Assembly: GCA_012519205.1 (NCBI GenBank) | Contig: JAAYQR010000010.1 | Location: 1 to 64,000 of the forward strand | Reading direction: 5' to 3' | DNA length: 64,000 nt | Source of the DNA: Candidatus Epulonipiscium sp. | GTDB lineage: Bacteria > Bacillota > Clostridia > Lachnospirales > Defluviitaleaceae | Shown: positions 1 to 8,010 of the stretch, piece by piece | Layout: each line of letters begins with the position of its first letter | How positions within the stretch are numbered: position 1 is the first letter of the stretch | Made by a program: the position numbers and the translations under genes | Notes under the pieces: model-generated | What the model was told of the DNA's origin: nothing | What the model saw: the letters and a program-made list of their open reading frames with translations, nothing else | Database searches by the model: none

Positions 1-1
1 A

Positions 2-892
2 AAAGGCTCTTCTACAATGGATATTGCAAAAGTCCTAAAAGAAAAAGAGTTGATTACAAATGAACTCATTTTTAGGTTCAAGAGTAAATACTTTAAATAT
101 GATGGGAAATTTAAGGAAGGTAAGTTTGCTTTGTCTACAAATATGTCTGAGGAAGAAATTATGGAAATTTTGACTTCTGTAGGTGTCAAGGCAGAAGGAA
201 TAAAATTTACAATCCCCGAAGGATACACCATAGAAAAGATAGCCCAGACTCTAGAAGAAAAAGAGATAGCAAAGAAAGATGATTTTATGAAGGCTATTAA
301 GGAGACAAAATACGATTATGAATTTTTATCACAAATCCCAGAGAGAAGTAATTTTCTTGAAGGTTATTTGTTTCCAGATACCTATGAAATTAGAAAAGAT
401 AGTGAGCCTTCTGAGATCATAAGCAAAATGCTTAACAGGTTTGACGAAATTGTGAAACCAGAGTATTATAATAGAGCAGAAGAACTAGGATATACTATGG
501 ATGAGGTCATTATCATTGCTTCCATAATAGAACAAGAAGCAAAAAGGGATGAAGAACGCCCTAAAATAGCTGGTGTAATATACAACCGTCTAAACATAGA
601 TATGAATTTGCAGATGTGTTCTACAGTGATGTATGCTTTAGGAAAACGAAAAGATCGTCTTCTTTACAAAGACTTGGAAATAGAATCGCCATACAATACC
701 TATTTATATGATGGTATTCCTGTAGGCCCCATATGTAATCCAGGGGAGGCATCCATTAAAGCTGCCCTCTATCCAGAAAAACATGATTATTACTATTTTG
801 TATTAATGGATGAGGAGACGGGGGAGCATGTGTTTACAGAAACTGGGGATGAACATAATGCGGCTAAACAAAAGTATAACCAAAAATTCTAG
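2..892 (+). CDS. mltG: Endolytic transglycosylase MltG (5'-truncated by window)
   Basis: Membrane-anchored endolytic murein transglycosylase (YceG/MltG family) that cuts nascent glycan strands. The reading frame is open from base 2 (K-G-S-S-T before the first internal ATG at 17), so the true start and the N-terminal membrane anchor lie outside the window. The visible 296 residues hold the LysM-like part and the catalytic domain. The signature ASIIEQEA carries the catalytic glutamate, about residue 172 counted from the ATG at 17, followed by an AGVIYNRL motif and a C-terminal GEASIKAA segment. It precedes trmR and trhP as yrrL does in Bacillus. A hairpin follows at 903-930. Identity is secure; only the 5' end is missing. 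Confidence 0.93.
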   Translation, partial: KGSSTMDIAKVLKEKELITNELIFRFKSKYFKYDGKFKEGKFALSTNMSEEEIMEILTSVGVKAEGIKFTIPEGYTIEKIAQTLEEKEIAKKDDFMKAIKETKYDYEFLSQIPERSNFLEGYLFPDTYEIRKDSEPSEIISKMLNRFDEIVKPEYYNRAEELGYTMDEVIIIASIIEQEAKRDEERPKIAGVIYNRLNIDMNLQMCSTVMYALGKRKDRLLYKDLEIESPYNTYLYDGIPVGPICNPGEASIKAALYPEKHDYYYFVLMDEETGEHVFTETGDEHNAAKQKYNQKF

Positions 893-902
893 GAGAAACA
901 AT

Positions 903-930
903 AAAGACGAAAGAAAACTCTTTCGTCTTT
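903..930 (+). terminator. Hairpin after mltG
   Basis: Perfect 11-bp inverted repeat (903-913 and 920-930, 6-nt loop) ending in a short T run, just after the mltG stop and before the trmR ribosome site. It may act as a partial terminator, since the three genes around it form a conserved cluster. Confidence 0.6.
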
Positions 931-954
931 ATAAATTATAAAAGGTGGACGAAA

Positions 955-1626
955 ATGAGTGAAATAAATTACGATTATATTAATGAATTTATTAGAGAAA
1001 TAATTCCTAAGGACTTAGGAATATTGGGAAAAATAGAAAGAGAAGCTAAGGAAACTAATTTACCTATAGTTCAAAAAGAAGTTGCACAATTGATTTCATT
1101 TTTATTATCTGTTAAGAAACCCGAAAACATATTAGAGATAGGGACGGCTGTGGGATATTCATCAATTTTAATGAGTAATTATTTAAAACCTCAGGGAAAA
1201 ATAACTACTATAGAAAGATATGATATTATGCAAAGGGCTGCTAGGGAGAACATAAAAATGGCAGGTCTTGAAGAAACAATTAATCTTATTGAAGGGGATG
1301 CCCAGGAAGTTTTACCTACACTTAAAGCTACCTTTGATGTGATATTTATGGATGCTGCCAAGGGCCAATATAACATATTTCTTCCCCATTGCATAAGACT
1401 ATTAAAAGATGATGGAATAATCATTGCGGATAATGTATTACATAAAGGAAACATAGCTAAGTCTAGATATGATATTCCAAGGAGACAAAGAACAATACAC
1501 AAAAGAATGCGCAATTTTTTATGGGAAATAATGCATAATAATGATTTGAATTCCTGTGTACTTCCTATGGGAGATGGAGTAGCATTATGCTATAAGAAAA
1601 CTAGAAAGGAAGAAATCCATGTTTGA
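955..1626 (+). CDS. trmR: tRNA 5-hydroxyuridine methyltransferase TrmR (O-methyltransferase)
   Basis: SAM-dependent O-methyltransferase of the YrrM/TrmR family (223 aa). In Bacillus this enzyme methylates 5-hydroxyuridine at the tRNA wobble position to 5-methoxyuridine. The sequence shows the class I SAM fold: motif ILEIGTAVGYSS (about 61-72), acidic residue of motif II in TTIERYD, and the metal/catalytic region VIFMDAAKGQY and IIIADNVL. The start ATG has AAGGTGG upstream. The stop overlaps the start of the U32 gene by 8 nt, so the two are translationally coupled. The following gene makes the hydroxyuridine substrate in characterised species, which supports TrmR over a generic catechol methyltransferase. 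Confidence 0.85.
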   Translation: MSEINYDYINEFIREIIPKDLGILGKIEREAKETNLPIVQKEVAQLISFLLSVKKPENILEIGTAVGYSSILMSNYLKPQGKITTIERYDIMQRAARENIKMAGLEETINLIEGDAQEVLPTLKATFDVIFMDAAKGQYNIFLPHCIRLLKDDGIIIADNVLHKGNIAKSRYDIPRRQRTIHKRMRNFLWEIMHNNDLNSCVLPMGDGVALCYKKTRKEEIHV

Positions 1627-2872
1627 GATACAAAAAAAACCTGAACTTCTTGCTCCGGCAGGAAATTTAGATATACTTAAAACAGCTATTTCCTATGGTG
1701 CCGATGCAGTTTATATAGGAGGCAACCAGTATGGCCTAAGGGCAAAGGCTAAAAACTTTTCAATGGAAAAAATGGCAGAAGGTATTAAGTATGCCCATAA
1801 AAACAATGTAAATGTATATGTAACAGCTAATATTATTGCACATAACCAGGACTTATCAGGTCTTGAAGATTATTTTAAGGAATTAGAGGCTATGGGGGTG
1901 GATGCTCTTATAGTTGCGGATCCTGGAATTTTTAGCATAGCAAAACAAACAATTCCTAATATGCCAATCCATATAAGCACCCAAGCTAATAATACAAACT
2001 ATCAATCTGTATTGTTTTGGCATAAACAAGGAGTTGAAAGGGTAGTTGTGGCAAGGGAATTATCCCTAAAGGAAATAGCAGAAATAAGAAGTCATGCGCC
2101 TTTGACCCTAAGTATCGAAGCTTTTGTCCATGGGGCAATGTGTATATCTTATTCGGGAAGATGTCTTCTTAGTAACTATATGGCCGATAGGGATGCAAAC
2201 AAAGGGGATTGTGCCCAATCCTGTCGTTGGAGATATCATTTGGTAGAAGAAACAAGGCCAGAAGAGTATATGCCCGTAGAAGAAAATGAAAGAGGAACCT
2301 ATATATATAATTCTAAGGATTTATGTATGATTGACCATATTCCTGACTTAATAAAGGCAGGTATTGACAGTTTTAAAATAGAAGGAAGAATGAAAACTGC
2401 ATTTTATGTGGGTTCAGTCGTGAAAATTTATAGGGAAGCAATGGATGATTATTTTAAGGACCCCAATTTATATACATCAAAAAGGGCCTATTATTTAGAA
2501 GAAGTATCAAAGTTCAGCCATAGGGATTACACCAAGGGGTTTTACTTTAGTAGGCCACTGGGCACTGAACAAATATATACCCATAATACTTACCTCAGGG
2601 GATATAGCTTTGCAGGGACAGTTACAGATTATGATGAAGACTCAAAACTTGTTACGATAGAGCAAAGAACAAAATTTTCGGTAGGAGAAGAAATTGAGTT
2701 TATCCCCTTTAAGGGTTCCTCTTTTAAACAAAAAATAGAAACCCTGTTAGATGAGGAGGGAAATGAAATACAATCAGCACCCCATCCAAAGCAAATAGTT
2801 AGATTAAAAGTATCACAACCAGTTGAAAAGAATATATTAATAAGAAAAGAAGATTCCGAAAAAGAAATATAA
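1619..2872 (+). CDS. trhP: tRNA uridine 5-hydroxylation protein, U32 peptidase family
   Basis: Peptidase-family U32 protein (417 aa), corresponding to YrrO (TrhP2) of Bacillus, which takes part in prephenate-dependent hydroxylation of wobble U34 in tRNA. The N-terminal TIM-barrel-like domain starts with KPELLAPAGNLD. The family signature EAFVHGAMCISYSGRC is near residues 168-183, followed by GDCAQSCRW; these cysteines are the likely iron-sulfur ligands. A C-terminal beta domain covers roughly residues 320-417. Bacillus has two U32 genes (yrrN, yrrO) and only one is present here. ATG start with GGAAG upstream, overlapping trmR. The molecular role is taken from the family and gene order. Confidence 0.82.
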   Translation: MFEIQKKPELLAPAGNLDILKTAISYGADAVYIGGNQYGLRAKAKNFSMEKMAEGIKYAHKNNVNVYVTANIIAHNQDLSGLEDYFKELEAMGVDALIVADPGIFSIAKQTIPNMPIHISTQANNTNYQSVLFWHKQGVERVVVARELSLKEIAEIRSHAPLTLSIEAFVHGAMCISYSGRCLLSNYMADRDANKGDCAQSCRWRYHLVEETRPEEYMPVEENERGTYIYNSKDLCMIDHIPDLIKAGIDSFKIEGRMKTAFYVGSVVKIYREAMDDYFKDPNLYTSKRAYYLEEVSKFSHRDYTKGFYFSRPLGTEQIYTHNTYLRGYSFAGTVTDYDEDSKLVTIEQRTKFSVGEEIEFIPFKGSSFKQKIETLLDEEGNEIQSAPHPKQIVRLKVSQPVEKNILIRKEDSEKEI

Positions 2873-2895
2873 AAATTAAATATTATGAAAGACAG

Positions 2896-2924
2896 GCACA
2901 TCTAAGCAAAAGGATTCATACAAT
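2896..2924 (+). promoter_or_regulatory. Candidate sigma-E promoter of sigK
   Basis: GCACATC (2896-2902), 14-nt spacer, CATACAAT (2917-2924). The -10 matches the mother-cell sigma-E consensus exactly and the -35 matches five of seven positions. It sits about 30 nt before the sigK start. sigK is a known sigma-E target in Bacillus and clostridia. Confidence 0.7.
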
Positions 2925-2955
2925 AAAAAAGAACCTTTTAGCGGAGGTGTGTTTT

Positions 2956-3615
2956 TTGTTCTTAGGATTATTGCAATTTGTATTTTCTTTTTCATATTTT
3001 ACAGGTAGTTCATCCTTTCCACAGCCTCTTACCCAAGAGGAGGAAAAATATTATCTTGAACAGTACAAGGAAGGAGATTGTATTGCAAAGAATGTTTTAA
3101 TTGAAAGGAACTTACGATTAGTTGCTCATATTGTAAAGAAATACACCAATATCAATAAGGATATGGATGATCTAATTTCAATCGGAACCATAGGGCTGAT
3201 TAAGGCAATATCTTCCTATGACATTGACAAAGGAACCCGGCTGGCAACCTATGCCGCAAGATGCATTGAAAATGAAATTTTAATGAGCATCCGTTCAAGT
3301 AAAAAACAAAGAAATGAAATATCCCTACAAGCCCCCATAGGTATAGATAAGGAAGGAAATGAAATAGCATTAATAGATATTTTATACAATGATACAGAAT
3401 CCGTATTGGATCAGGTGGATTTTAAGATAAAATTAAAAAAGTTATATGAAAAAATGACAACCGTATTAAAAAGAAGGGAAAAAGATGTTATTAAGATGAG
3501 ATATGGATTAGAAAATGGTAATGAAAAAACCCAAAGAGAAATTGCAGACATACTGGGAATATCCCGTTCCTATGTATCTAGGATAGAAAAAAAAAGCAAT
3601 AAAAAAGTTAAGTGA
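2956..3615 (+). CDS. sigK: RNA polymerase sporulation sigma factor SigK (C-terminal frameshift)
   Basis: Late mother-cell sigma factor. The protein begins with a hydrophobic stretch of about 20 residues before SFPQPLT, the position of the pro-sequence removed by SpoIVFB in Bacillus, so it is probably made as pro-sigma-K. Region 2 (NLRLVAHIVKKY, DLISIGTIGLIKAI, RLATYAARCIENEI) and region 4 (TQREIADILGISRSYVSRIEK) are intact. The TTG at 2956 is preferred because GGAGG at 2943-2947 lies 8 nt upstream; the earlier GTG overlaps that site. An A9 tract at 3587-3595 shifts the end: as read the protein closes with KKSNKKVK, whereas eight A residues would give KKAIKKLSEELVK ending at 3631, the usual SigK tail. 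No skin-type insertion is present. Confidence 0.9.
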   Translation: MFLGLLQFVFSFSYFTGSSSFPQPLTQEEEKYYLEQYKEGDCIAKNVLIERNLRLVAHIVKKYTNINKDMDDLISIGTIGLIKAISSYDIDKGTRLATYAARCIENEILMSIRSSKKQRNEISLQAPIGIDKEGNEIALIDILYNDTESVLDQVDFKIKLKKLYEKMTTVLKRREKDVIKMRYGLENGNEKTQREIADILGISRSYVSRIEKKSNKKVK

Positions 3616-3619
3616 AGAA

Positions 3620-3669
3620 CTTGTAAAATAAAAGTGTTGATGAATTTATCAACACTTTTATTTTACAAG
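3620..3669 (+). terminator. Terminator of sigK, bidirectional
   Basis: Perfect 22-bp inverted repeat (3620-3641 and 3648-3669, 6-nt loop), AT-rich at its base. Its left arm overlaps the last codons of the frame-restored sigK (stop at 3629-3631). Confidence 0.8.
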
Positions 3670-3706
3670 ATTTCTCAAAGGGTAATCTTAGGAGAGTATA
3701 TAATTA

Positions 3707-3735
3707 TTTACATTTATAATATTTAGTGCTATTAT
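3707..3735 (+). promoter_or_regulatory. Candidate sigma-A promoter upstream of an untranslated RNA
   Basis: TTTACA (3707-3712), 17-nt spacer, TATTAT (3730-3735) with TG at 3727-3728 just upstream of the -10. A transcript would start near 3742 in the 345-nt gene-free stretch between sigK and pilB. Confidence 0.45.
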
Positions 3736-3741
3736 ATAAAA

Positions 3742-3830
3742 AAGACTTATATTATTAAATAACAGTCCACATTAATGGGGGTGCTTAAGCAACATAGCCT
3801 GTGTTTAAAATTACCCTTGTACAAAATACA
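3742..3830 (+). ncRNA. Possible structured leader or small RNA upstream of pilB
   Basis: This stretch is less AT-rich than its flanks and lies between a candidate promoter (3707-3735) and a second promoter just before pilB (3891-3919). It holds G5 and CCC tracts, a 10-bp palindrome TGCTTAAGCA, and ACAG/CTGT arms that could close a small domain. The 9-nt ATTACCCTT at 3810-3818 is also complementary to AAGGGTAAT at 3677-3685, outside the proposed transcript. I could not match it to a riboswitch consensus that I know, including both cyclic-di-GMP classes. No open frame with a ribosome site was seen. This is a weak call. Confidence 0.25.
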
Positions 3831-3890
3831 TAGAAATAAGATAAGATTTACCAAAAACAATAGAGTTTTTGAAAACATTGTATAAATTTA

Positions 3891-3919
3891 TTTACATAAA
3901 ATTAGAAGATTGCTATAAT
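3891..3919 (+). promoter_or_regulatory. Sigma-A promoter of the type IV pilus operon
   Basis: TTTACA (3891-3896), 17-nt spacer, TATAAT (3914-3919). The predicted start near 3926 leaves a 35-nt leader to the pilB ATG at 3961. Confidence 0.7.
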
Positions 3920-3960
3920 GAATACATAATTTAAACGAACATACTATAGAGGGGTATAAA

Positions 3961-5655
3961 ATGAAAAGGGTAGAGAAGAGAAAATTGGGAGATTTGCTAG
4001 TTGAAGCAGATATGCTGACGGCAGAACAATTAAAAGAAGCATTAAGGGAACAGGCGCAGACCGGAAAAAAGATTGGAGAAATATTAGTAGAAAAGGGTTG
4101 GGTAACTGAACAAAACATAGTGGAAGTTCTAGAATTCCAATTGGGTATTCCACATGTGGATTTAACAAAGTATGTTATTGACCCTAAAGTTACTGCTATG
4201 ATCAATGAGAGCCTGGCAAAAAGACATATGCTAATTCCTATTCAAATTGAAAACAACAGGATAGTAGTGGCGATGAGCGATCCTTTGAATGTTTTTGCCC
4301 TAGATGATATAAAAATCACCACTAAGATGGAAGTTATGCCCGTTATTGCTAGTCTTCCTGATGTCAAACAGGCGATAGATAGAATGTATGGGGCAAGCAA
4401 GACTGCCAGCATAGCAGCAGAATTCCAAAAACAAATGCAGGATAAAATCAAAAAACAGGCCACTATGGATGACAGTGTAGAAGACGAAGAAGATGTTTTA
4501 AATTCTCCTGCAGTAAAATTAGTTAATAGCTTTATTGAACAGGCAATAAGAAGAAATGCCAGCGATATACATATAGAACCCTTTGAGGATTATGTAAGAG
4601 TTAGATTAAGGGTGGACGGTCAATTACAAGAAATATTAAGAACCGAGTTATCTACTTTAAATGCAATGGTTACTAGGATAAAGATTCTAGGGAAAATGAA
4701 TATTGCTGAAAAAAGACTTCCCCAAGATGGACGGATAGGGGTTACCCTCGAAAATAACCAATTAGACCTAAGGGTAAACGTTCTTCCAACTATTTACGGC
4801 GAAAAGGTTGTTATACGTTTGATTTATAGAACAGGAATGCAGCTTAGAAAAGAGCAACTAGGATTTTGTTCAGATGACCTAGACCGATTTGTGAGTTTGC
4901 TTAAAAATCCCCATGGTATTATATTGCTTACAGGTCCTACCGGTAGTGGTAAGTCTACAACCCTAGCAACAGCCCTAAGGGAGTTAAATAAGCCCAATGT
5001 AAATATCATTACGGTAGAGGATCCGGTAGAGAATATGATTGATGGGGTCAATCAGGTTCATGTAAATGTAAAGGCAGGATTAACTTTTGCCAGTGCCCTA
5101 AGGGCAATCCTTCGTCAAGACCCCGATATCGTTATGATAGGGGAAATGAGGGATAACGAAACCTGTAATATAGCAGTTAGGGCAGCTATTACAGGGCATT
5201 TAGTTCTTAGTACCTTGCATACCAACGACGCCCCAAGCTCTATAACCCGTATGATGGATATGGGCATAGAACCCTTTATGGTAGCCACTGCTGTACAGGG
5301 TATTATAGCGCAGAGGCTAGTTAGGCGCATATGTAAAAATTGCAGAACGGCAGTTTCCCTTACAGAAGAAGAAGCTGAGATTATGAATGTGCCCAAACAA
5401 ACAGTAGTATATAAGGGCAATGGATGCCAGGTCTGTAATAAGACAGGGTATAAAGGTAGGATGGCTATTCATGAGGTCATGGAACTTAATCCGGAACTTA
5501 GGGAACTTATTGCAAAAGGAGCAAATGCTGCAGAACTAAAAGAGGCCGCTATGAGGAATGGGATGCATACCCTTTGGGATAATGCCAAAAGAAATGTACT
5601 AGAAGGAAAAACCACTGTTGAGGAACTTCTAAGAGTTGCTTACGGTCAAGATTAG
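3961..5655 (+). CDS. pilB: Type IV pilus assembly ATPase PilB
   Basis: Hexameric cytoplasmic motor that powers pilus extension (GspE/PilB family, 564 aa). Residues 1 to about 130 form a MshEN domain with two half-motifs of the cyclic-di-GMP-binding type: KLGDLLVEADMLTAEQLKEA (usual Gly replaced by Asp) and KIGEILVEKGWVTEQNI (Gly kept). The ATPase core has Walker A GPTGSGKST near 323-331, an Asp box, and Walker B DPDIVMIGEMRD near 387. A tetracysteine zinc site is formed by CKNC (about 457) and CQVC (about 489), typical of PilB and absent from PilT. It is the first gene of the pilus operon. Cyclic-di-GMP binding is inferred from the motifs only. Confidence 0.94.
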   Translation: MKRVEKRKLGDLLVEADMLTAEQLKEALREQAQTGKKIGEILVEKGWVTEQNIVEVLEFQLGIPHVDLTKYVIDPKVTAMINESLAKRHMLIPIQIENNRIVVAMSDPLNVFALDDIKITTKMEVMPVIASLPDVKQAIDRMYGASKTASIAAEFQKQMQDKIKKQATMDDSVEDEEDVLNSPAVKLVNSFIEQAIRRNASDIHIEPFEDYVRVRLRVDGQLQEILRTELSTLNAMVTRIKILGKMNIAEKRLPQDGRIGVTLENNQLDLRVNVLPTIYGEKVVIRLIYRTGMQLRKEQLGFCSDDLDRFVSLLKNPHGIILLTGPTGSGKSTTLATALRELNKPNVNIITVEDPVENMIDGVNQVHVNVKAGLTFASALRAILRQDPDIVMIGEMRDNETCNIAVRAAITGHLVLSTLHTNDAPSSITRMMDMGIEPFMVATAVQGIIAQRLVRRICKNCRTAVSLTEEEAEIMNVPKQTVVYKGNGCQVCNKTGYKGRMAIHEVMELNPELRELIAKGANAAELKEAAMRNGMHTLWDNAKRNVLEGKTTVEELLRVAYGQD

Positions 5656-5665
5656 GAGGAAGTAA

Positions 5666-6727
5666 ATGGATATTGACAAATTACTTACATTTGGCTCTCA
5701 GTCTAATGCGTCGGATATACATATTACGGTTGGAGTACCGCCGATTTTTCGTATCAATGGTAAATTGGTTCCTATTGATATGCCAAAGCTTTCCCCGACT
5801 GATACCGAAGAAGTAGTAATGCAGCTTCTAAAAAACTCAAAAAGAAAAGAGATTTTCCATAGAGAAGGAGAACTGGACTTTTCTTACGCCGTACCTAAAA
5901 TTGGGCGTTTTAGGGTAAATGTCTATAGACAAAGAGGTACCTGTGCAGCTGCCTTAAGAACTGTAGCCATTGATATCCCTAGTCTAGAAGAATTGAAAAT
6001 GCCTGCAGTTATTGGGGATTTATCAAAGCATGCCAGGGGACTTGTATTAGTGACGGGACCTACAGGAAGCGGGAAGTCTACAACCCTAGCTGCAATGATT
6101 GATAAGATAAACAATGAAAGGGCATGCCATATACTTACCCTAGAAGATCCTATAGAGTATCTTCATAAGCATAAACAAAGCATTGTGAATCAAAGAGAAA
6201 TAGGACCGGATACGAAGTCTTACAGTGCAGCTCTTAGGTCTGCACTTCGGGAAGACCCCGACGTTATTCTAGTTGGGGAAATGAGGGATTTGGAAACCAT
6301 AGCCATTGCCATTACGGCTGCAGAAACCGGCCACCTTGTTTTGTCCACCCTTCATACCATAGGGGCTGCCCAAACTGTAGATAGAGTCATTGACGTATTC
6401 CCGACGGAACAGCAAGAGCAAATTAGAATTCAATTGGCGAATGTATTAAGAGGGGTTATATCCCAGCAGCTTCTTAAAACCAGGGATGGGAAGGGAAGGA
6501 TTGCCGCTACGGAAATCATGGTAACTACTCCTGCAATTTCTAATTTAATCCGAGAAGGAAAAAGCCATCAGATACATTCTATGATTCAAACAGGTAATAT
6601 CCATGGAATGCATTCCATGGATATGGATTTGGCAAATCTATATAAGCAAGGAAAAATTGAAAGACAGGATGCCTTAACCTGTGCTCAAGACCAGGAAACT
6701 ATTCGAAGACTTTTAGGAATAGGATAA
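5666..6727 (+). CDS. pilT: Type IV pilus retraction ATPase PilT
   Basis: Hexameric ATPase that depolymerises the pilus and drives retraction (353 aa, normal family length). It starts with the N-terminal PAS-like domain (SNASDIHITVG), followed by Walker A GPTGSGKST (about 130-138), Walker B DPDVILVGEMRD (about 196-207) and the C-terminal PilT hallmark AISNLIREGK. No zinc tetracysteine is present, which separates it from PilB. GGAGG precedes the ATG; the gap to pilB is 10 nt and to pilC 12 nt. Presence of pilT suggests a retractile pilus able to support twitching or DNA uptake. Confidence 0.94.
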   Translation: MDIDKLLTFGSQSNASDIHITVGVPPIFRINGKLVPIDMPKLSPTDTEEVVMQLLKNSKRKEIFHREGELDFSYAVPKIGRFRVNVYRQRGTCAAALRTVAIDIPSLEELKMPAVIGDLSKHARGLVLVTGPTGSGKSTTLAAMIDKINNERACHILTLEDPIEYLHKHKQSIVNQREIGPDTKSYSAALRSALREDPDVILVGEMRDLETIAIAITAAETGHLVLSTLHTIGAAQTVDRVIDVFPTEQQEQIRIQLANVLRGVISQQLLKTRDGKGRIAATEIMVTTPAISNLIREGKSHQIHSMIQTGNIHGMHSMDMDLANLYKQGKIERQDALTCAQDQETIRRLLGIG

Positions 6728-6739
6728 GGAGGATGTATT

Positions 6740-7948
6740 ATGCCAATTTATTCATATAAGGCAAGAGATATAAAAGGCAAATTAATAACGGGAGAAGGGG
6801 ATTTTGATTCAGAGGCGGAAATTAGAAGTACCTTAGTAGGAAGAAAATTAATACCAATAGAAATCAAACAAAAAACCGCCTTAAATACAGACTTATCCAA
6901 GCTTCCCATGTTCAAACCTAAGGTAAAAATGCAGGAAATAGCAATATTTTGTAGGCAATTTGCGGTTATGCTTGATGCTGGTATCTCCATAGGGGGTACC
7001 TTGGATATCATGAGAAAGCAGGTAGATAATGCCACATTAAGGGAAATAATACAAGATATCAATGATGAGGTCCAAAAGGGTCGAAGTCTTTCAGAATCCA
7101 TGAAGGAACATCCTGAATTCCCTCTTTTGCTTATTAATATGGTGGAGGCAGGGGAGGTCAGCGGTAACCTTGACTCGGCTATGAACCAAATGGCAATTCA
7201 TTTTGAAAAACAAATGAAAACCCAAAGGCAGGTAAAAAAGGCATTGACCTATCCCGTCATCGTAGTAGTCTTAATGATAGTAGTTGTTACAGGACTTTTG
7301 ATGTTTGTAGTTCCAAGCTTTGTTTCGATGTTCCAGGAGGCAAGTGCAGAACTTCCCGGAGTTACCCTGGCCCTTATAGCCATGAGTGATTTTATGAGAA
7401 GTAAATGGTACATATTGTTTGGAATCATAGCCTTAGTAGTTATAACCTATAATCGTCTAAAAAAGATTGATAAGGTTAGATACCAATTAGATAAATATGC
7501 CTTAAATGCACCGGCATTTGGAAACCTTAATAAAAAAATTATCACTGCAAATTTTTGTAGAACCCTTAGTACATTAATGAAGGCAGGGATTCCTATTATA
7601 CAAACCATGGAGGTCATCAAAAAGGTTGTGCAAAACACCATAGCCATGGAGGTCCTTGAAAAATGTATAGAGGATATTAAACAGGGAGGAAGCATTGCTA
7701 TCTCTCTTAGGGAATCTAGTTTATTTCCTGTTATGTTAATTAGTATGGTTCATATTGGTGAAGAATCCGGTTCATTAGATACTATAATGGATAAAACTGC
7801 AGATTTTTATGAAGGAGAAGTAGAAGTGGCTATTGATCAGATGACCACTATGATATCTCCCATCATTACCATAGTTATGGGGGTAATGGTAGGATTTATC
7901 ATGTTAGCTATTGTAATGCCAATGTTTAGCCTGGCGACTCAAATCTAA
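6740..7948 (+). CDS. pilC: Type IV pilus inner-membrane platform protein PilC
   Basis: Polytopic platform protein (402 aa, GspF/PilC family) that couples the PilB/PilT motors to pilin polymerisation in the cytoplasmic membrane. Two homologous T2SSF domains are visible: FCRQFAVMLDAGISIGGTL near residue 70 and FCRTLSTLMKAGIPIIQTM near residue 272. Membrane segments follow at about 170-190, 220-237 and 372-395. It begins with the usual YSYKARDIKGKLITGE. GGAGG precedes the ATG closely. It is followed by an AT-repeat tract and then the pilin gene. Confidence 0.93.
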   Translation: MPIYSYKARDIKGKLITGEGDFDSEAEIRSTLVGRKLIPIEIKQKTALNTDLSKLPMFKPKVKMQEIAIFCRQFAVMLDAGISIGGTLDIMRKQVDNATLREIIQDINDEVQKGRSLSESMKEHPEFPLLLINMVEAGEVSGNLDSAMNQMAIHFEKQMKTQRQVKKALTYPVIVVVLMIVVVTGLLMFVVPSFVSMFQEASAELPGVTLALIAMSDFMRSKWYILFGIIALVVITYNRLKKIDKVRYQLDKYALNAPAFGNLNKKIITANFCRTLSTLMKAGIPIIQTMEVIKKVVQNTIAMEVLEKCIEDIKQGGSIAISLRESSLFPVMLISMVHIGEESGSLDTIMDKTADFYEGEVEVAIDQMTTMISPIITIVMGVMVGFIMLAIVMPMFSLATQI

Positions 7949-7957
7949 TTCCACAGC

Positions 7958-7990
7958 ATATATATATTTATTTATATATATATATATATT
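7958..7990. repeat. TA dinucleotide tract between pilC and the pilin gene
   Basis: AT-only stretch ending in a TA run of eight units (7973-7988), directly before the pilin ribosome site. It is self-complementary and could fold in RNA. Confidence 0.7.
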
Positions 7991-8010
7991 AAGTAAAGGA
8001 GGTGAAAACA

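Noticed and set aside
3742-3830. Cyclic-di-GMP riboswitch upstream of pilB
   Set aside because: Searched by eye for class I and class II core sequences. Only loose fragments (AATGGG, GCAAC) appear and the stems do not fit, so it is reported only as a possible structured RNA.
3616-3960. A skin-like element or remnant at sigK
   Set aside because: sigK is continuous apart from the one-base slip; no recombinase or attachment-like repeat is present.
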